A stretch of 59,543 nt of DNA from CAWIHA01 sp963835855 (lineage in GTDB: Bacteria; Acidobacteriota; Terriglobia; Bryobacterales; Bryobacteraceae). Within the stretch, counting starts at the first letter, position 1, and the number at the start of each line of letters is the position of its first letter. The position numbers and the translations under genes were made by a program. The DNA lies in NCBI GenBank assembly GCA_963835855.1, contig CAWIHA010000029.1, forward strand, positions 1-59,543, in the 5' to 3' direction. Below the pieces are notes generated by a model that saw only the letters and a program-made list of their open reading frames with translations, had not been told where the DNA came from and did not search any database. This document shows positions 7,762 through 17,088 of the stretch, piece after piece.

Positions 7762-9573
7762 ATGGACCCGCAATCCATTCGCAACTTTTCCATCATCGCG
7801 CACATCGACCACGGCAAGTCCACGCTCGCCGACCGCCTGCTCGAACTGACCGGCGCGCTTTCCCAGCGCGAGATGATGGAGCAGGTCCTGGATACGATGG
7901 ACCTGGAGCGCGAGCGCGGCATCACCATCAAAGCCCACGCGGTCCGGCTGAACTATCAGGCCGATGACGGAAATGTCTATCAGCTCAACCTGATCGACAC
8001 GCCCGGGCACGTGGATTTCAACTATGAGGTGTCCCGCAGTCTGCAAGCGTGCGAGGGTGCGCTGCTGGTGGTGGATGCGTCGCAGGGCGTCGAGGCGCAG
8101 ACGCTCGCCAACACATACATGGCGCTGAGCCACAACCTCGAAATCATCCCAGTGATCAATAAGATCGATTTACCGGTCGCGGAACCCGAGCGAATTCGCG
8201 AGCAGATCGAGCAGGTGATCGGGCTCGATGCCACGGGCGCTCTGCTGGTAAGCGCGAAGCAGGGGACGGGCGTTCACGAGGTGCTCGAAGCGATCGTGCA
8301 CCTGGTTCCTCCGCCGAAGGGCAGGCCGGACGCACCGTTGCGCGCGCTCGTCTTCGATTCCTGGTTCGACCCTTACCGCGGCGTCATCACGCTGCTGCGG
8401 GTCATCGATGGCAGGCTGCGCCTCGGCCAGAAGATCCGCCTGTGGTCGAACGGCAAGGCGTTCGAGGTCGAGGGGCTCGGATACCAGTCGCCAAAGCCGG
8501 TTCCGTGCGAGGAGCTTTCGGCCGGCGAGGTCGGCTACATGTTCGCGAATATCAAGACGGTATCCGACGCCAAGATCGGCGACACGGTCACGGACGATGA
8601 TGAGCCGGCGGCCGAGCCGCTGCCCGGCTTCCAGGAAGTGAAACCGATGGTGTTCGCGGGACTCTATCCGGTCGAGTCACACGAGCACGGCGTGCTCCGC
8701 GACGCGCTCGAAAAGTTGCGTCTCAACGACAGCGCGCTCAGCTTCGAGCCGGAGCACTCCGCCGCGCTCGGCTTTGGCTTCCGCTGCGGTTTCCTCGGAC
8801 TGCTGCACATGGATATTGTGCAGGAGAGGCTCGAGCGCGAGTTCCATATCGGCCTCATCACCACCGCGCCCAGCGTGCGCTACCGCGTGAGGACGCGCGC
8901 CGGCGATGTCATCGAGGTGGATAATCCAATCAAGTTCCCGGACCCTGCCGGAATCGATCAGGTCGAGGAGCCGGTCATCGAGGCCACCGTTATCACGCGC
9001 GAGGAATACCTCGGCGAAATCCTGCGGCTGCTGGAAGAGAAACGCGGCGTGCAGAAGAAATTCGAGTACATCGGCACGGGGCGCGTGCTGCTGGTGTATG
9101 AGCTGCCGTTGAACGAGATCGTGCTGGATTTTTACGACCGTCTGAAAACGGTATCGCGCGGCTATGCTTCGCTGGATTACCACCTCGCCGGCTACCGCGC
9201 TTCTTCGATGGTCAAGCTGGACGTGCTGGTGGCGGGCGAGCCTGTGGATGCGCTTTCCATCATCGTGTACAAGGATTTTGCTTACGAGCGCGGCAAGTCG
9301 GTGATCGGGCGGCTGCGCAAGCTGATCCCGCGCCAAATGTTCGAGGTCGCCTTGCAGGCTGCGATTGGAAACAAGGTGATCGCGCGGGAAACGATCTCCG
9401 CGCTGCGGAAGAACGTGCTCGCCAAGTGTTACGGCGGCGACATCACCCGTAAGCGCAAGCTGCTCGAGAAGCAAAAGGAAGGCAAGAAGCGGATGAAGCG
9501 CGTCGGGCGGGTCGAGATCCCGCAAGAAGCTTTTCTATCCGTGTTGAAGGTGGGAGGAGACGAACAACAATGA
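7762..9573 (+). CDS. lepA: Elongation factor 4 (LepA)
   Basis: LepA is a ribosome-associated translational GTPase thought to act in 30S biogenesis or back-translocation. The 603-residue product starts MDPQSIRNFSIIAHIDHGKS, with G1 AHIDHGKST, G2 RGITIKA, G3 DTPGHVD and G4 NKIDLP, followed by the LepA-specific C-terminal domain (YKDFAYERGKSVIGRLRKL, IPRQMFEVALQAAIG, KNVLAKCYGGDITRKRKLL). ATG 7762 is the family start; the frame opens upstream at 7705 without homology. Its stop overlaps the ATG of the following peptidase gene (ATGA). Confidence 0.96.
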   Translation: MDPQSIRNFSIIAHIDHGKSTLADRLLELTGALSQREMMEQVLDTMDLERERGITIKAHAVRLNYQADDGNVYQLNLIDTPGHVDFNYEVSRSLQACEGALLVVDASQGVEAQTLANTYMALSHNLEIIPVINKIDLPVAEPERIREQIEQVIGLDATGALLVSAKQGTGVHEVLEAIVHLVPPPKGRPDAPLRALVFDSWFDPYRGVITLLRVIDGRLRLGQKIRLWSNGKAFEVEGLGYQSPKPVPCEELSAGEVGYMFANIKTVSDAKIGDTVTDDDEPAAEPLPGFQEVKPMVFAGLYPVESHEHGVLRDALEKLRLNDSALSFEPEHSAALGFGFRCGFLGLLHMDIVQERLEREFHIGLITTAPSVRYRVRTRAGDVIEVDNPIKFPDPAGIDQVEEPVIEATVITREEYLGEILRLLEEKRGVQKKFEYIGTGRVLLVYELPLNEIVLDFYDRLKTVSRGYASLDYHLAGYRASSMVKLDVLVAGEPVDALSIIVYKDFAYERGKSVIGRLRKLIPRQMFEVALQAAIGNKVIARETISALRKNVLAKCYGGDITRKRKLLEKQKEGKKRMKRVGRVEIPQEAFLSVLKVGGDEQQ

Positions 9574-11376
9574 ATATCCATCTGCGCGGCGCAATCGCCG
9601 CGGCGCTCTTCTTTGTGCCGCTGGCTGCTGCGCAGAATCGAAGGCCGCCAACCATCGCCGAAGCGGAAGCATTCATGGACCAGGCGGAGGCAAAGCTCCT
9701 CGATCTTTCGATTGCCGCCGGCCGCGCCGATTGGGTCCATGCCACCTACATCACCCCAGACACGGAAATACTCGCCGCCCAGGCCGACGAGCGTCAGATC
9801 GCGGCAACCGTGGCCTTCGCCAAGCAGGCCGCTCGCTTCACTGGGCTCGTGCTGCCGCCGGACCTCGCCCGCAAAATGAAATTGCTGAAACTGTCGCTGA
9901 CGCTCGCGACTCCGTCCAACCCGAAAGAGAGCGAGGAGCTTACGCGCATCGTTGCTTCGTTGGAGGGCGCCTATGGCCGCGGGAAATATTGCCCCGGCGG
10001 CCAATCGAAGTGCCTTGACTTGGAAGACATCACGCGGATTATGGCGGCGAGCCGGGATCCGGCCGAACTGCTCGACGTGTGGCGCGGATGGCGCACCATC
10101 TCGCCGCCGATGCGCCCCGCATATGCGCGCTTCGTTGAGCTTTCGAACAAGGGAGCTCGCGCAGCTCGGCTTCGCCGACACCGGCGCGATGTGGCGCTCG
10201 AAGTATGAAATGCCGCCCGGCGCCTTTCCGAAGGAGCTCGATCGCCTCTGGGAACAGGTGCGGCCGCTTTACGTTTCGCTGCACGCGTACGTGCGCAACC
10301 GGCTGCGCGAGAAGTATGGCGATCGCGTCGTGCCGGCCAGCGGGCCCATTCCGGCGCATCTGCTCGGCGACCCGTGGGCGCAGAGCTGGGACAACATCTA
10401 CCCGCTGGTCGCGCCGAAGGGCGCCGACCCCGGCTTCGACCTCACTGAGATCCTTAAGGCGCGCAAAACCGATCACCTGCAGATGGTCCGCTACGGCGAA
10501 GGCTTCTTCACCTCGCTCGGGTTCGCGCCGCTGCCGAAAACATTCTGGGAGCGCTCGCTGTTTCTGAAGCCGCGCGACCGCGACGTGGTCTGCCACGCGA
10601 GCGCGTGGGATATCGACTACGCCGACGATTTACGGCTGAAGATGTGCATCGACATCACGGGCGAGGATTTCATCATCATTCACCACGAACTCGGGCATAA
10701 CTTCTACCAGCGAGCGTACGATCAGCAGCCGTTCCTGTTCCGTGACAGCGCGAACGACGGTTTTCATGAGGCGATCGGCGATACCATCGCGCTGTCGGTC
10801 ACGCCCGAGTATCTAGTGAAGCTCGGCTTCCTTGACAAAGCGCCCGATCCTTCCAAAGATATCGGGCTGCTGCTGAAGCGCGCGCTCGATAAGATCGCCT
10901 TTCTGCCCTTCGGTCTGGTCATCGACGAGTGGCGCTGGAAAGTGTTTTCGGGCGAGATCCCGCTGGAGAGATACAACCAGGCCTGGTGGGAGCTGCGGCG
11001 GAAGTACCAGGGCGTGGACGCGCCTGTCACGCGCAGCGAGAAAGATTTCGATCCAGGCGCAAAGTATCACGTACCGGCCAACGTGCCCTACATGCGGTAT
11101 TTCCTCGCCAACGTCCTGCAGTTCCAGTTTCACCGCGCGCTGGCGCAGGCGGCCGGTTGCAAGGAGCCTCTCCATCGTTGCTCGATTTACGGCAACAAAG
11201 AGGCGGGCCTTCGCTTAATGAAGATGCTCGAAATGGGGGAGAGCCGGCCGTGGCCCGAGGCGCTCTACGCGCTTACCGGACAACGTCAGATGGACGCCAC
11301 GGCGATCCTCGATTATTTCGCGCCGCTCCAGAAGTGGCTCGACGAACAGAACCGCGGCAAGCCGGTCGGCTGGTAA
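9570..11376 (+). pseudogene. Frameshifted M2-family peptidyl-dipeptidase
   Basis: Together the two frames encode an angiotensin-converting-enzyme-like M2 metallopeptidase of about 600 residues with an N-terminal signal peptide (AAALFFVPLAAAQ), which would act in the periplasm on short peptides. The first frame (9570-10208) gives the N-terminal helical part. The second, from about 10150, continues ELAQLGFADTGAMWRSKYEM and carries the zinc site HHELGH with the downstream glutamate in NDGFHEAIGD. The break at 10147-10165 reads NKGARAAR; restoring a second tandem copy of GAGCTCGC would give NKGARELAQLGF, the expected family sequence. Loss of one 8-bp copy thus explains the frame change exactly. 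It could be a true null allele or a repeat collapsed in sequencing. Confidence 0.82.
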
Positions 11377-11602
11377 GGCTCGAGCCAGCAATGCTGAACA
11401 TTTTTTAACACCCACGCCCAGGTAAGAGCTTCCAACCTATGTACACCACGTCATCGTGGGTGATGACAAAACCATTTGATCTCTTGTAATCTGTAGTGCT
11501 CTCCTCGTTCGAGAGAGGAGGAATCGCAAGACGGGCTGACCCCTTGCTCTGCTGCGGCGCTCGTTTTCAGCCTCCCCGGAAATTTACACGAAAGGCATTG
11601 GT

Positions 11603-12526
11603 ATGAAATTCGGAATGAAGCAAATTGTTCTCATCCTCGTGCTCGCAGTGGCGATCCCAGCCGCGTTCGCGAAAGAGGGAGCCGACCAGTACGGCTACGG
11701 AGCCGAAGCCTGGTTCACCGGCGCTCTCCCCCCTCCGGGCACGTATTTCCTCAACTATCTTGGCTATTACCACGGCGAACTGAAGGACGGTTCCGGACAT
11801 AACGTCAATATGGGCGGATACACGCCCTCGGTTGACGCCGAATTCGATGTCCTCCGGTTCGTTCACGTAACCAAGTACAAATTTCTCGGCGCGAACTGGG
11901 CAATGCACCTGGTCGTTCCGCTGGTCGAGCAATCGGTGGATATGGCGCCCTACGGCGGCCGAGCCAGCAAGTTCGGTATAGGCGATATCGAGTTCGATCC
12001 GATCATTTTGGGCTGGCATGGCGAAAACGCGCACGCAGTGATTGGGTTGGAAGCGTTCGCTCCCACGGCTCCGTATAACAAGAACGACCCGCGTGTGTCC
12101 ATTGGAACCAATTATTGGACTCTGCAGCCGGTGCTCGCCTTGACGTTCCTTCCCAAGAAGGGTTGGGAAGCGTCCGCAAAGATCATGTTCGACGCAAATA
12201 CGACGAACGGTGCGACCGATTATCACTCCGGCGATGAATTCCATTTCGATTACATCGTCGGCCGTCACATCGGTCCCGTGTCTATTGGCGTGGATGGCTA
12301 TTTCGTGAAGCAGCTTCAGGACGATATCGAAGGCGGACAAGTTGTCCAGGCGTTGGACGGTTTCTGGACCACCGGCCGCAAAGGGCAGGCGTTCGCGGCC
12401 GGCCCGAGCGTGAGCTACTCGACCAAGAAGCACATCGAAATCATCGGCCAGTACGACCACGAAATGGCCGTCCGGAACCGCTTCGGCGGAGATAAGCTCT
12501 GGTTCAGGCTGATCATCCCGCTGTGA
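11603..12526 (+). CDS. Outer-membrane MetA-pathway/transporter-like beta-barrel
   Basis: A 307-residue protein with a signal peptide (IVLILVLAVAIPAAFAKE) and features of the Phenol_MetA_deg family (SphA-like outer-membrane proteins): the opening GAEAWFTGALPPPGTYFLNY, many alternating short amphipathic strands, FGIGDIEFDPIILGWH, WTLQPVLALTFLP, SGDEFHFDYIVGRHIG and a C-terminal strand ending LWFRLIIPL. Such proteins are proposed substrate channels for hydrophobic compounds, but the substrate is unknown. The 226 bases upstream hold only a short inverted repeat (CCACG-TCAT-CGTGG, 11446-11459) and a possible promoter. It stands alone between the peptidase and selB. Confidence 0.8.
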   Translation: MKFGMKQIVLILVLAVAIPAAFAKEGADQYGYGAEAWFTGALPPPGTYFLNYLGYYHGELKDGSGHNVNMGGYTPSVDAEFDVLRFVHVTKYKFLGANWAMHLVVPLVEQSVDMAPYGGRASKFGIGDIEFDPIILGWHGENAHAVIGLEAFAPTAPYNKNDPRVSIGTNYWTLQPVLALTFLPKKGWEASAKIMFDANTTNGATDYHSGDEFHFDYIVGRHIGPVSIGVDGYFVKQLQDDIEGGQVVQALDGFWTTGRKGQAFAAGPSVSYSTKKHIEIIGQYDHEMAVRNRFGGDKLWFRLIIPL

Positions 12527-12678
12527 TTCGCTGCGGCGCATCCAGCGTAGAGCATTGACATCTCCGCCTTCAGCGGCCGCGGGTGGCCGCAATGTGTACA
12601 TAGCACCGCATTATTGGTGTGTCCTCATTCTGGAGGGACGCCGCCGGCCTGAGTAGTAGGATGAGAAGCGGTGCCCCC

Positions 12679-14547
12679 ATGAGGAACATTATCGTCGGCA
12701 CGGCGGGGCACATCGATCATGGGAAGAGTGCGTTAGTGCGTGCTCTGACCGGGATCGACACGGATCGTCTCAAGGAGGAGAAGCGGCGCGGTATCTCGAT
12801 CGACCTCGGCTTTGCGCACCTCGATCTCTCCTCCGATGTTCGCCTCAGTTTTGTAGATGTGCCCGGCCACGAGCGCTTCGTGAAGAACATGTTGGCCGGG
12901 GCCGCCGGCATCGATCTGGTGCTGCTCGTCATCGCTGCCGACGAATCCATCAAGCCGCAGACGCGCGAGCATTTCGACATCTGCCGGCTGCTCGGCATTC
13001 CCAAAGGCATCCTGGTGCTCACGAAGGCGGACCTGGTGGGAAGCAACGTCCTCGAGCTGGTGCGCCTGGAGGCCGAGGAATTCGTCGCCGGTTCGTTTCT
13101 GGAAGGCGCGCCGGTCGTCGCGGTAAGCTCAACCACCGGCGCGGGGCTGGATGAGCTGCGCGCGCGCTTGCTCGAACTCTCATCTCAAGTCCCGCTGAAG
13201 GACTCATCGAGGCACTTCCGGCTGCCGGTCGATCGCGCGTTCTCAATGCGCGGCTTCGGGACGGTCGTGACTGGCACGCTGATTGCGGGCTCGGTGGCGC
13301 AAGAGCAGGAGATCGAGGCGCAACCTGGAGGGCGGGGGCTGCGCGTGCGCGGCATCCAGGTACATGGCCAGCCGGCCGATCGCGCCCTGGCCGGGCAGCG
13401 CACGGCGCTCAATGTGGCAGGCGCGGACCCGCCGGACCTCGCGCGCGGCATAGTGCTCACCGAGCCCGGAAAATTCCAGGCCGTGACGCGGATCGATTGC
13501 CTCGTCGACCTGCTGCCCACGGCGCACGCGCTGAAGCACCGGGCGCCGGTGCATTTCCACACGGGCACGGCCGAGGTCGAAGCCGAAGTCCGGCTGCTCG
13601 ATGCCGCCGAGAAGCTCGACCCCGGCGCTCGATCCCATGTGCGGATCGTGCTTCGCGACCCGTTGCTCGCGTTGCCCGGCGACCGGTTCATTATCCGCAT
13701 GTTCTCTCCGGTGGTGACGATTGGCGGCGGCGTGGTCATCGACATCAGCGGCCACCGGTACCGGCGGGGCGAGGACGCCGCCGCGCGGCTGCGCGCGCTT
13801 GCCGGAGCCCCCGAGGAGCGCGTTGCCCTCCTGGTACGCGAGTCGAAGTACGGCCTGGGCATACCTGATCTGATTGCGCTCACCGGCCTGCTCGCAGGCG
13901 AAATCGAGCAGGCCGCGAAGGCCGAGGGGATCGTCGCCCTTCCAGAGCCGCATTTGTGGCTGGTTGCTCGCGAGTGGCTCCTCTCGACGCTCGCGCGCAT
14001 CACGAACCGGCTGCGAGCGTTCCACCAGCAGCACCCACTGCTTGCCGGCATGCCCAGGCAAGAGCTTCGCAGCCGCGAGCTTCCGGGCGCACCGCCGTTC
14101 CTGCTCGATGCCATGATTGAGCGCGCCAGCGGCATCGTTTCCGAAGGTGACCTCGTGCGGCTCGCTACGCACCAGGTCGTATTGAAAGAGGATGAGGAGC
14201 AAGCGTCGTACGCGATCGAAAACGCATTTCTCGAGACCGGACTCAGCGTGCCGCCGCCGTATGAGGTGCTGGCGAAATCCGGCGTGGAGCCGGCGCGCGC
14301 CCGGTCCCTGCTCGAAATCCTGATCCGGCAGGGGCGGCTCATGCGCATCGCCGATGACCTCGTATTTCATCACTCGGCGATCGAATCGCTGCGCGAACGC
14401 TTGGCCCCGCACAAGGGGCAGCGGCTCAGCGTGGCGCAGTTCAAAGAGCTGGCCGGCATTTCCCGCAAGTACGCGATTCCGCTCCTGGAGTACCTGGACC
14501 GCGTGCGAGTGACGCGGCGGGATGGGGACGCGCGCGTGGTTCTTTAG
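12679..14547 (+). CDS. selB: Selenocysteine-specific elongation factor SelB
   Basis: SelB is an EF-Tu-like GTPase that delivers selenocysteinyl-tRNA to in-frame UGA codons carrying a SECIS element. The 622-residue product has AGHIDHGKSALVRALTG (G1), the SelB-typical RGISIDLGFA (G2), DVPGHERFVKNML (G3) and TKADLV (G4). These are followed by the domain 2 motif FSMRGFGTVVTGTL and a C-terminal series of winged helices (about residues 380-620) that bind SECIS RNA. ATG 12679 precedes the conserved MRNIIVGTAGHIDHGKS; the frame upstream to 12619 lacks homology. No selA, selC or selenoprotein gene is visible in this window, so its clients must lie elsewhere. Confidence 0.94.
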   Translation: MRNIIVGTAGHIDHGKSALVRALTGIDTDRLKEEKRRGISIDLGFAHLDLSSDVRLSFVDVPGHERFVKNMLAGAAGIDLVLLVIAADESIKPQTREHFDICRLLGIPKGILVLTKADLVGSNVLELVRLEAEEFVAGSFLEGAPVVAVSSTTGAGLDELRARLLELSSQVPLKDSSRHFRLPVDRAFSMRGFGTVVTGTLIAGSVAQEQEIEAQPGGRGLRVRGIQVHGQPADRALAGQRTALNVAGADPPDLARGIVLTEPGKFQAVTRIDCLVDLLPTAHALKHRAPVHFHTGTAEVEAEVRLLDAAEKLDPGARSHVRIVLRDPLLALPGDRFIIRMFSPVVTIGGGVVIDISGHRYRRGEDAAARLRALAGAPEERVALLVRESKYGLGIPDLIALTGLLAGEIEQAAKAEGIVALPEPHLWLVAREWLLSTLARITNRLRAFHQQHPLLAGMPRQELRSRELPGAPPFLLDAMIERASGIVSEGDLVRLATHQVVLKEDEEQASYAIENAFLETGLSVPPPYEVLAKSGVEPARARSLLEILIRQGRLMRIADDLVFHHSAIESLRERLAPHKGQRLSVAQFKELAGISRKYAIPLLEYLDRVRVTRRDGDARVVL

Positions 14548-14575
14548 ACCCCGTGTCGTGAATTGTGGCAGCGTG

Positions 14576-14606
14576 ACTGAGGCTGGCAGGCTCGCCTGCG
14601 CTCAGT
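14576..14606. terminator. Hairpin between convergent selB and endonuclease gene
   Basis: ACTGAG (14576-14581) pairs with CTCAGT (14601-14606) and, inside it, GCAGGC (14586-14591) pairs with GCCTGC (14594-14599) around a two-base loop. It lies between the convergent selB and restriction genes and is followed by T-rich TTGTT on the plus strand, so a terminator for selB, possibly bidirectional, is the simplest reading. Confidence 0.5.
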
Positions 14607-14649
14607 TGTTACCGTGTTCTATTGCCATGGAACCCGCGCCGTCCTGCGG

Positions 14650-15354
14650 TTACGAATAGAGACTCTTTTGCTCACGTGCCAAGAACCAATCGATGCAGCG
14701 GGCCAGATCGTCGGTCCAATATTCGTCCGGACAGGTCGGGACCGGCTGGAAGATCTCGATCAACGCCTGCTGTTGAGGGCGGGGCAAAAGCCAACTTCCC
14801 ACCGTATAGACGAATCGTTTCCAATCCCCAGTCGACGGGTGCAGGTTGACAGCGAGAATATCGAAGTCGCCAAACCGGTACGGACGCGTCTTCTCCCCGT
14901 TTTTCTGGCCACTTCTCGTTTTTTGTACTTCGACTACGTGCATCGGCCCAGGTGGGCAGTTCAGTGAAGCACGTGCGCGCGCCGAATACTCTTTAGGAAT
15001 ACCGGCCTCCTTGCGCTGTAGCTTCACTTGAATGCGCACCCGATCTCCTGCGTTCTCCAGAACAAAGTCATACGTCTGATCGCCGATAATTGGGATCGAC
15101 TTCCAGCCCGATGATTCCATCTGCGGAAGGACGTTCTCTTCGAAGGTGGCCTCTGCGAGAATGCCGCGAATGCCGCGCAAAGTCAGGTCCGACGAACGCG
15201 CAATCGCTGTCAGGATTGCTTCAGCCGTTGTGCCCCATTGCTGTTCAAGCGGGTGAAGCGAAAGGCGCTGCCGCAGATAGTTGAGTACGAGGCGCTGGTC
15301 TTCCTCGCTCAACCCATCGATCAGCCCGCATATCTCGTCCGTCGCTCGGCTCAT
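14650..15354 (-). CDS. Putative type II restriction endonuclease
   Basis: A 234-residue protein I do not recognise by family, but whose position (behind a small HTH gene, divergent from a DNA methyltransferase) is that of the endonuclease of a type II system. A PD-(D/E)XK-like core can be seen at about residues 95-112: IIGDQTYDFVLENAG followed by VRIQVKLQRK, giving the D-(x)n-QxK pattern. The N-terminal part (DEICGLIDGLSEEDQRLVLNYL) is helical. Its codon and base composition is visibly less GC-rich than selB, suggesting horizontal acquisition. The start ATG overlaps the stop of the HTH gene by four bases, giving coupled C-R expression. Cleavage specificity cannot be read from the sequence. 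Confidence 0.65.
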   Translation of the reverse strand: MSRATDEICGLIDGLSEEDQRLVLNYLRQRLSLHPLEQQWGTTAEAILTAIARSSDLTLRGIRGILAEATFEENVLPQMESSGWKSIPIIGDQTYDFVLENAGDRVRIQVKLQRKEAGIPKEYSARARASLNCPPGPMHVVEVQKTRSGQKNGEKTRPYRFGDFDILAVNLHPSTGDWKRFVYTVGSWLLPRPQQQALIEIFQPVPTCPDEYWTDDLARCIDWFLAREQKSLYS

Positions 15355-15551
15355 TTTGGAGGTCTCCCGGCTGGCTCGGGCGTGAACTCTTCAACCTCCT
15401 TGCGTCGGACGAGCAGGCGTCCTCCGATCCTGAGCACCGGCAAGCGACCCTTCTTAACGAGAAGCGCGATTGCCTGCCGCGACACACCACGAAGCCTCGC
15501 GGCTTCAGCCTGCGAAATCCATTCATTCGGGTCGCGTAAATGACTTGACAT
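15351..15551 (-). CDS. Helix-turn-helix regulator of the RM module
   Basis: A 66-residue protein of the excisionase/MerR-like HTH_17 type: WISQAEAARLRGVSRQAIAL is the helix-turn-helix, followed by the wing RLPVLRIGGRLLVRRKEVEEF. ATG 15551 has AGG six bases upstream; an in-frame TTG at 15557 is an alternative. In PvuII-like systems a small controller protein is co-transcribed with the endonuclease and activates the pair while repressing the methyltransferase. This protein occupies the same place but belongs to a different HTH family, so a controller role is inferred. Inverted repeats overlap its start codon and the divergent intergenic region. Confidence 0.75.
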   Translation of the reverse strand: MSSHLRDPNEWISQAEAARLRGVSRQAIALLVKKGRLPVLRIGGRLLVRRKEVEEFTPEPAGRPPK

Positions 15552-15598
15552 TGTCAACCTATTGCGCTAAGATTGTACAATCGATGATTATAACGATT
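15545..15598. promoter_or_regulatory. Operator-like inverted repeats between HTH and methyltransferase genes
   Basis: The short divergent region contains TTGACA-T-TGTCAA (15545-15557), which overlaps the start codon of the HTH gene, and the perfect 12-base palindrome GATTGTACAATC (15571-15582). A further AATCG...CGATT repeat spans 15579-15598. Such paired palindromes are what a dimeric controller protein would bind to balance methyltransferase and endonuclease expression. The region is AT-rich against a GC-rich background. Binding is inferred. Confidence 0.6.
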
Positions 15599-15618
15599 AG
15601 ACTGGAGTGCTGCAGCTC

Positions 15619-16650
15619 ATGCCGACGGACGGTGTGCATATCGAGCTAACCTCAGACAATGTCGAGGCCTCCCTCGGCAGGGAACCGCTATATCGGACAG
15701 CGCAAGGGGCAGCGTTCCTTGGTGATTCGCTGGGAATGCTAGCCCAGATCCCTACGGGCAGCATAAATCTTGTTTTCACGTCTCCGCCGTACGCACTGCA
15801 CTTCAAAAAGGAGTACGGAAATGCCCACAAACGGGATTATGTACGGTGGTTCATTCCTTTCGCCACCCAGATCCTCCGCGTCTTGAGGGACGATGGGAGC
15901 TTTGTTCTGAATATCGGTGGCAGCTACAACGAGGGAAGGCCCACCCGCTCGCTGTATCACTTCCATCTGCTGATCGCATTGGTTGAGGAAGTCGGTTTCC
16001 ATTTGGCGCAGGAATGCTTCTGGCACAACCCCGCCAAAATGCCGATGCCGGCGGAATGGGTCACTGTCCGAAGGATTCGAATCAAGGACTCCGTCGAGTA
16101 CGTTTGGTGGCTGTCGAAGACACCCTGGCCGAAAGCAAGCAACGTGCGGGTCCTGAAAGAATATAGTCCCGACATGATCCGGTTGAGCCGCAGGGGCGTG
16201 AAGCCCACGGTGCGTCCATCTGGGCACGTCATACGGGACTCGTTTGACAAACTCGCGGCAGGCGGCGCGATTCCGCCCAATGTCGTCGAAAGCGAACTAC
16301 CGGAAGCATTAGAAACCTCGGCTCCGGAGACTATGCTGAAGTTCGGCAATAACGCAGCCAATGACGAGTATGCAAAGAGAAGCAAAGAATTGGGTCTGAA
16401 AATGCATCCTGCGCGTTTCCCCGCTGCGTTGCCTGAGTTCTTCATCAGACTGCTGACCGACCAGGGCGATTACGTCGTAGATCCCTTCGCTGGATCGAAC
16501 ACCACGGGCGTAGTCGCTGAAGGCCTGCGACGCCGGTGGATAGCAATGGAGTGTGTTCCAAAGTACCTAGAAGCGAGCAAGGTGCGATTCGAACGCTCCG
16601 TCAGCCTGGACCACCCCAAGAATGGGCAGGCGCAGGCTGAGCTTTTCTGA
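15619..16650 (+). CDS. DNA (cytosine-N4)-type methyltransferase, PvuII-like
   Basis: A beta-class amino-methyltransferase with motif IV first (NLVFTSPPYALHFKKEYGN) and the SAM-binding motif I late (YVVDPFAGSNTTGVVAE). The SPPY form and the preceding hydrophobic residues favour N4-cytosine methylation, although N6-adenine enzymes can share it. Between them lies the variable target-recognition part with FWHNPAKMPMPAEWVTVRR, a stretch shared with M.PvuII relatives. ATG 15619 has GGAG 12 bases upstream; GTG 15607 in frame is the alternative. It is divergent from the HTH-endonuclease pair and presumably protects the host site. Lower GC than the neighbours indicates transfer. Confidence 0.88.
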   Translation: MPTDGVHIELTSDNVEASLGREPLYRTAQGAAFLGDSLGMLAQIPTGSINLVFTSPPYALHFKKEYGNAHKRDYVRWFIPFATQILRVLRDDGSFVLNIGGSYNEGRPTRSLYHFHLLIALVEEVGFHLAQECFWHNPAKMPMPAEWVTVRRIRIKDSVEYVWWLSKTPWPKASNVRVLKEYSPDMIRLSRRGVKPTVRPSGHVIRDSFDKLAAGGAIPPNVVESELPEALETSAPETMLKFGNNAANDEYAKRSKELGLKMHPARFPAALPEFFIRLLTDQGDYVVDPFAGSNTTGVVAEGLRRRWIAMECVPKYLEASKVRFERSVSLDHPKNGQAQAELF

Positions 16651-16885
16651 TGAGCTTTAGTATTCAGTACTGGGTCTAAACCTACAGCTCTTCGGAGGGC
16701 GAGGTTCCCGCCGGCAGTGCCTTTGGTTCCGCGATTTTCGCAGGTTACAGTTCGCTTTGGGTATTGATGAGACCGGCCAAAGCGAAGAAATGGCGATGGC
16801 GAACCCGGAGGGTGCCGACACGATGCCGCTCTCTGGGCACATCGCCGCCGCAATGTTGCACTGAAAAAGAGTTGCGCCAAAACGA

Positions 16886-16914
16886 TTGACCTCACCCCGG
16901 CCCTGCGCTAGCAT
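16886..16914 (+). promoter_or_regulatory. Promoter of the initiator tRNA gene
   Basis: TTGACC (16886-16891), a spacer of exactly 17 bases, and TAGCAT (16909-16914) form a good sigma-70 promoter. The -10 element ends five bases before the first tRNA nucleotide, so transcription may begin within a base or two of the mature 5' end. Confidence 0.7.
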
Positions 16915-16919
16915 AGGAC

Positions 16920-16996
<77 letters not shown>

Positions 16997-17088
16997 ACCT
17001 GAAGTCTTTCCTCAGCCAGAGATTAGACGAGGCCAGAGGCGCACGCCGCCAACGCCACGCCGCTGGCGGCATCCGCCGGATCATACCG

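Noticed and set aside
13185..14412. Two long minus-strand frames across selB
   Set aside because: No motifs; antisense shadows of a full-length SelB.
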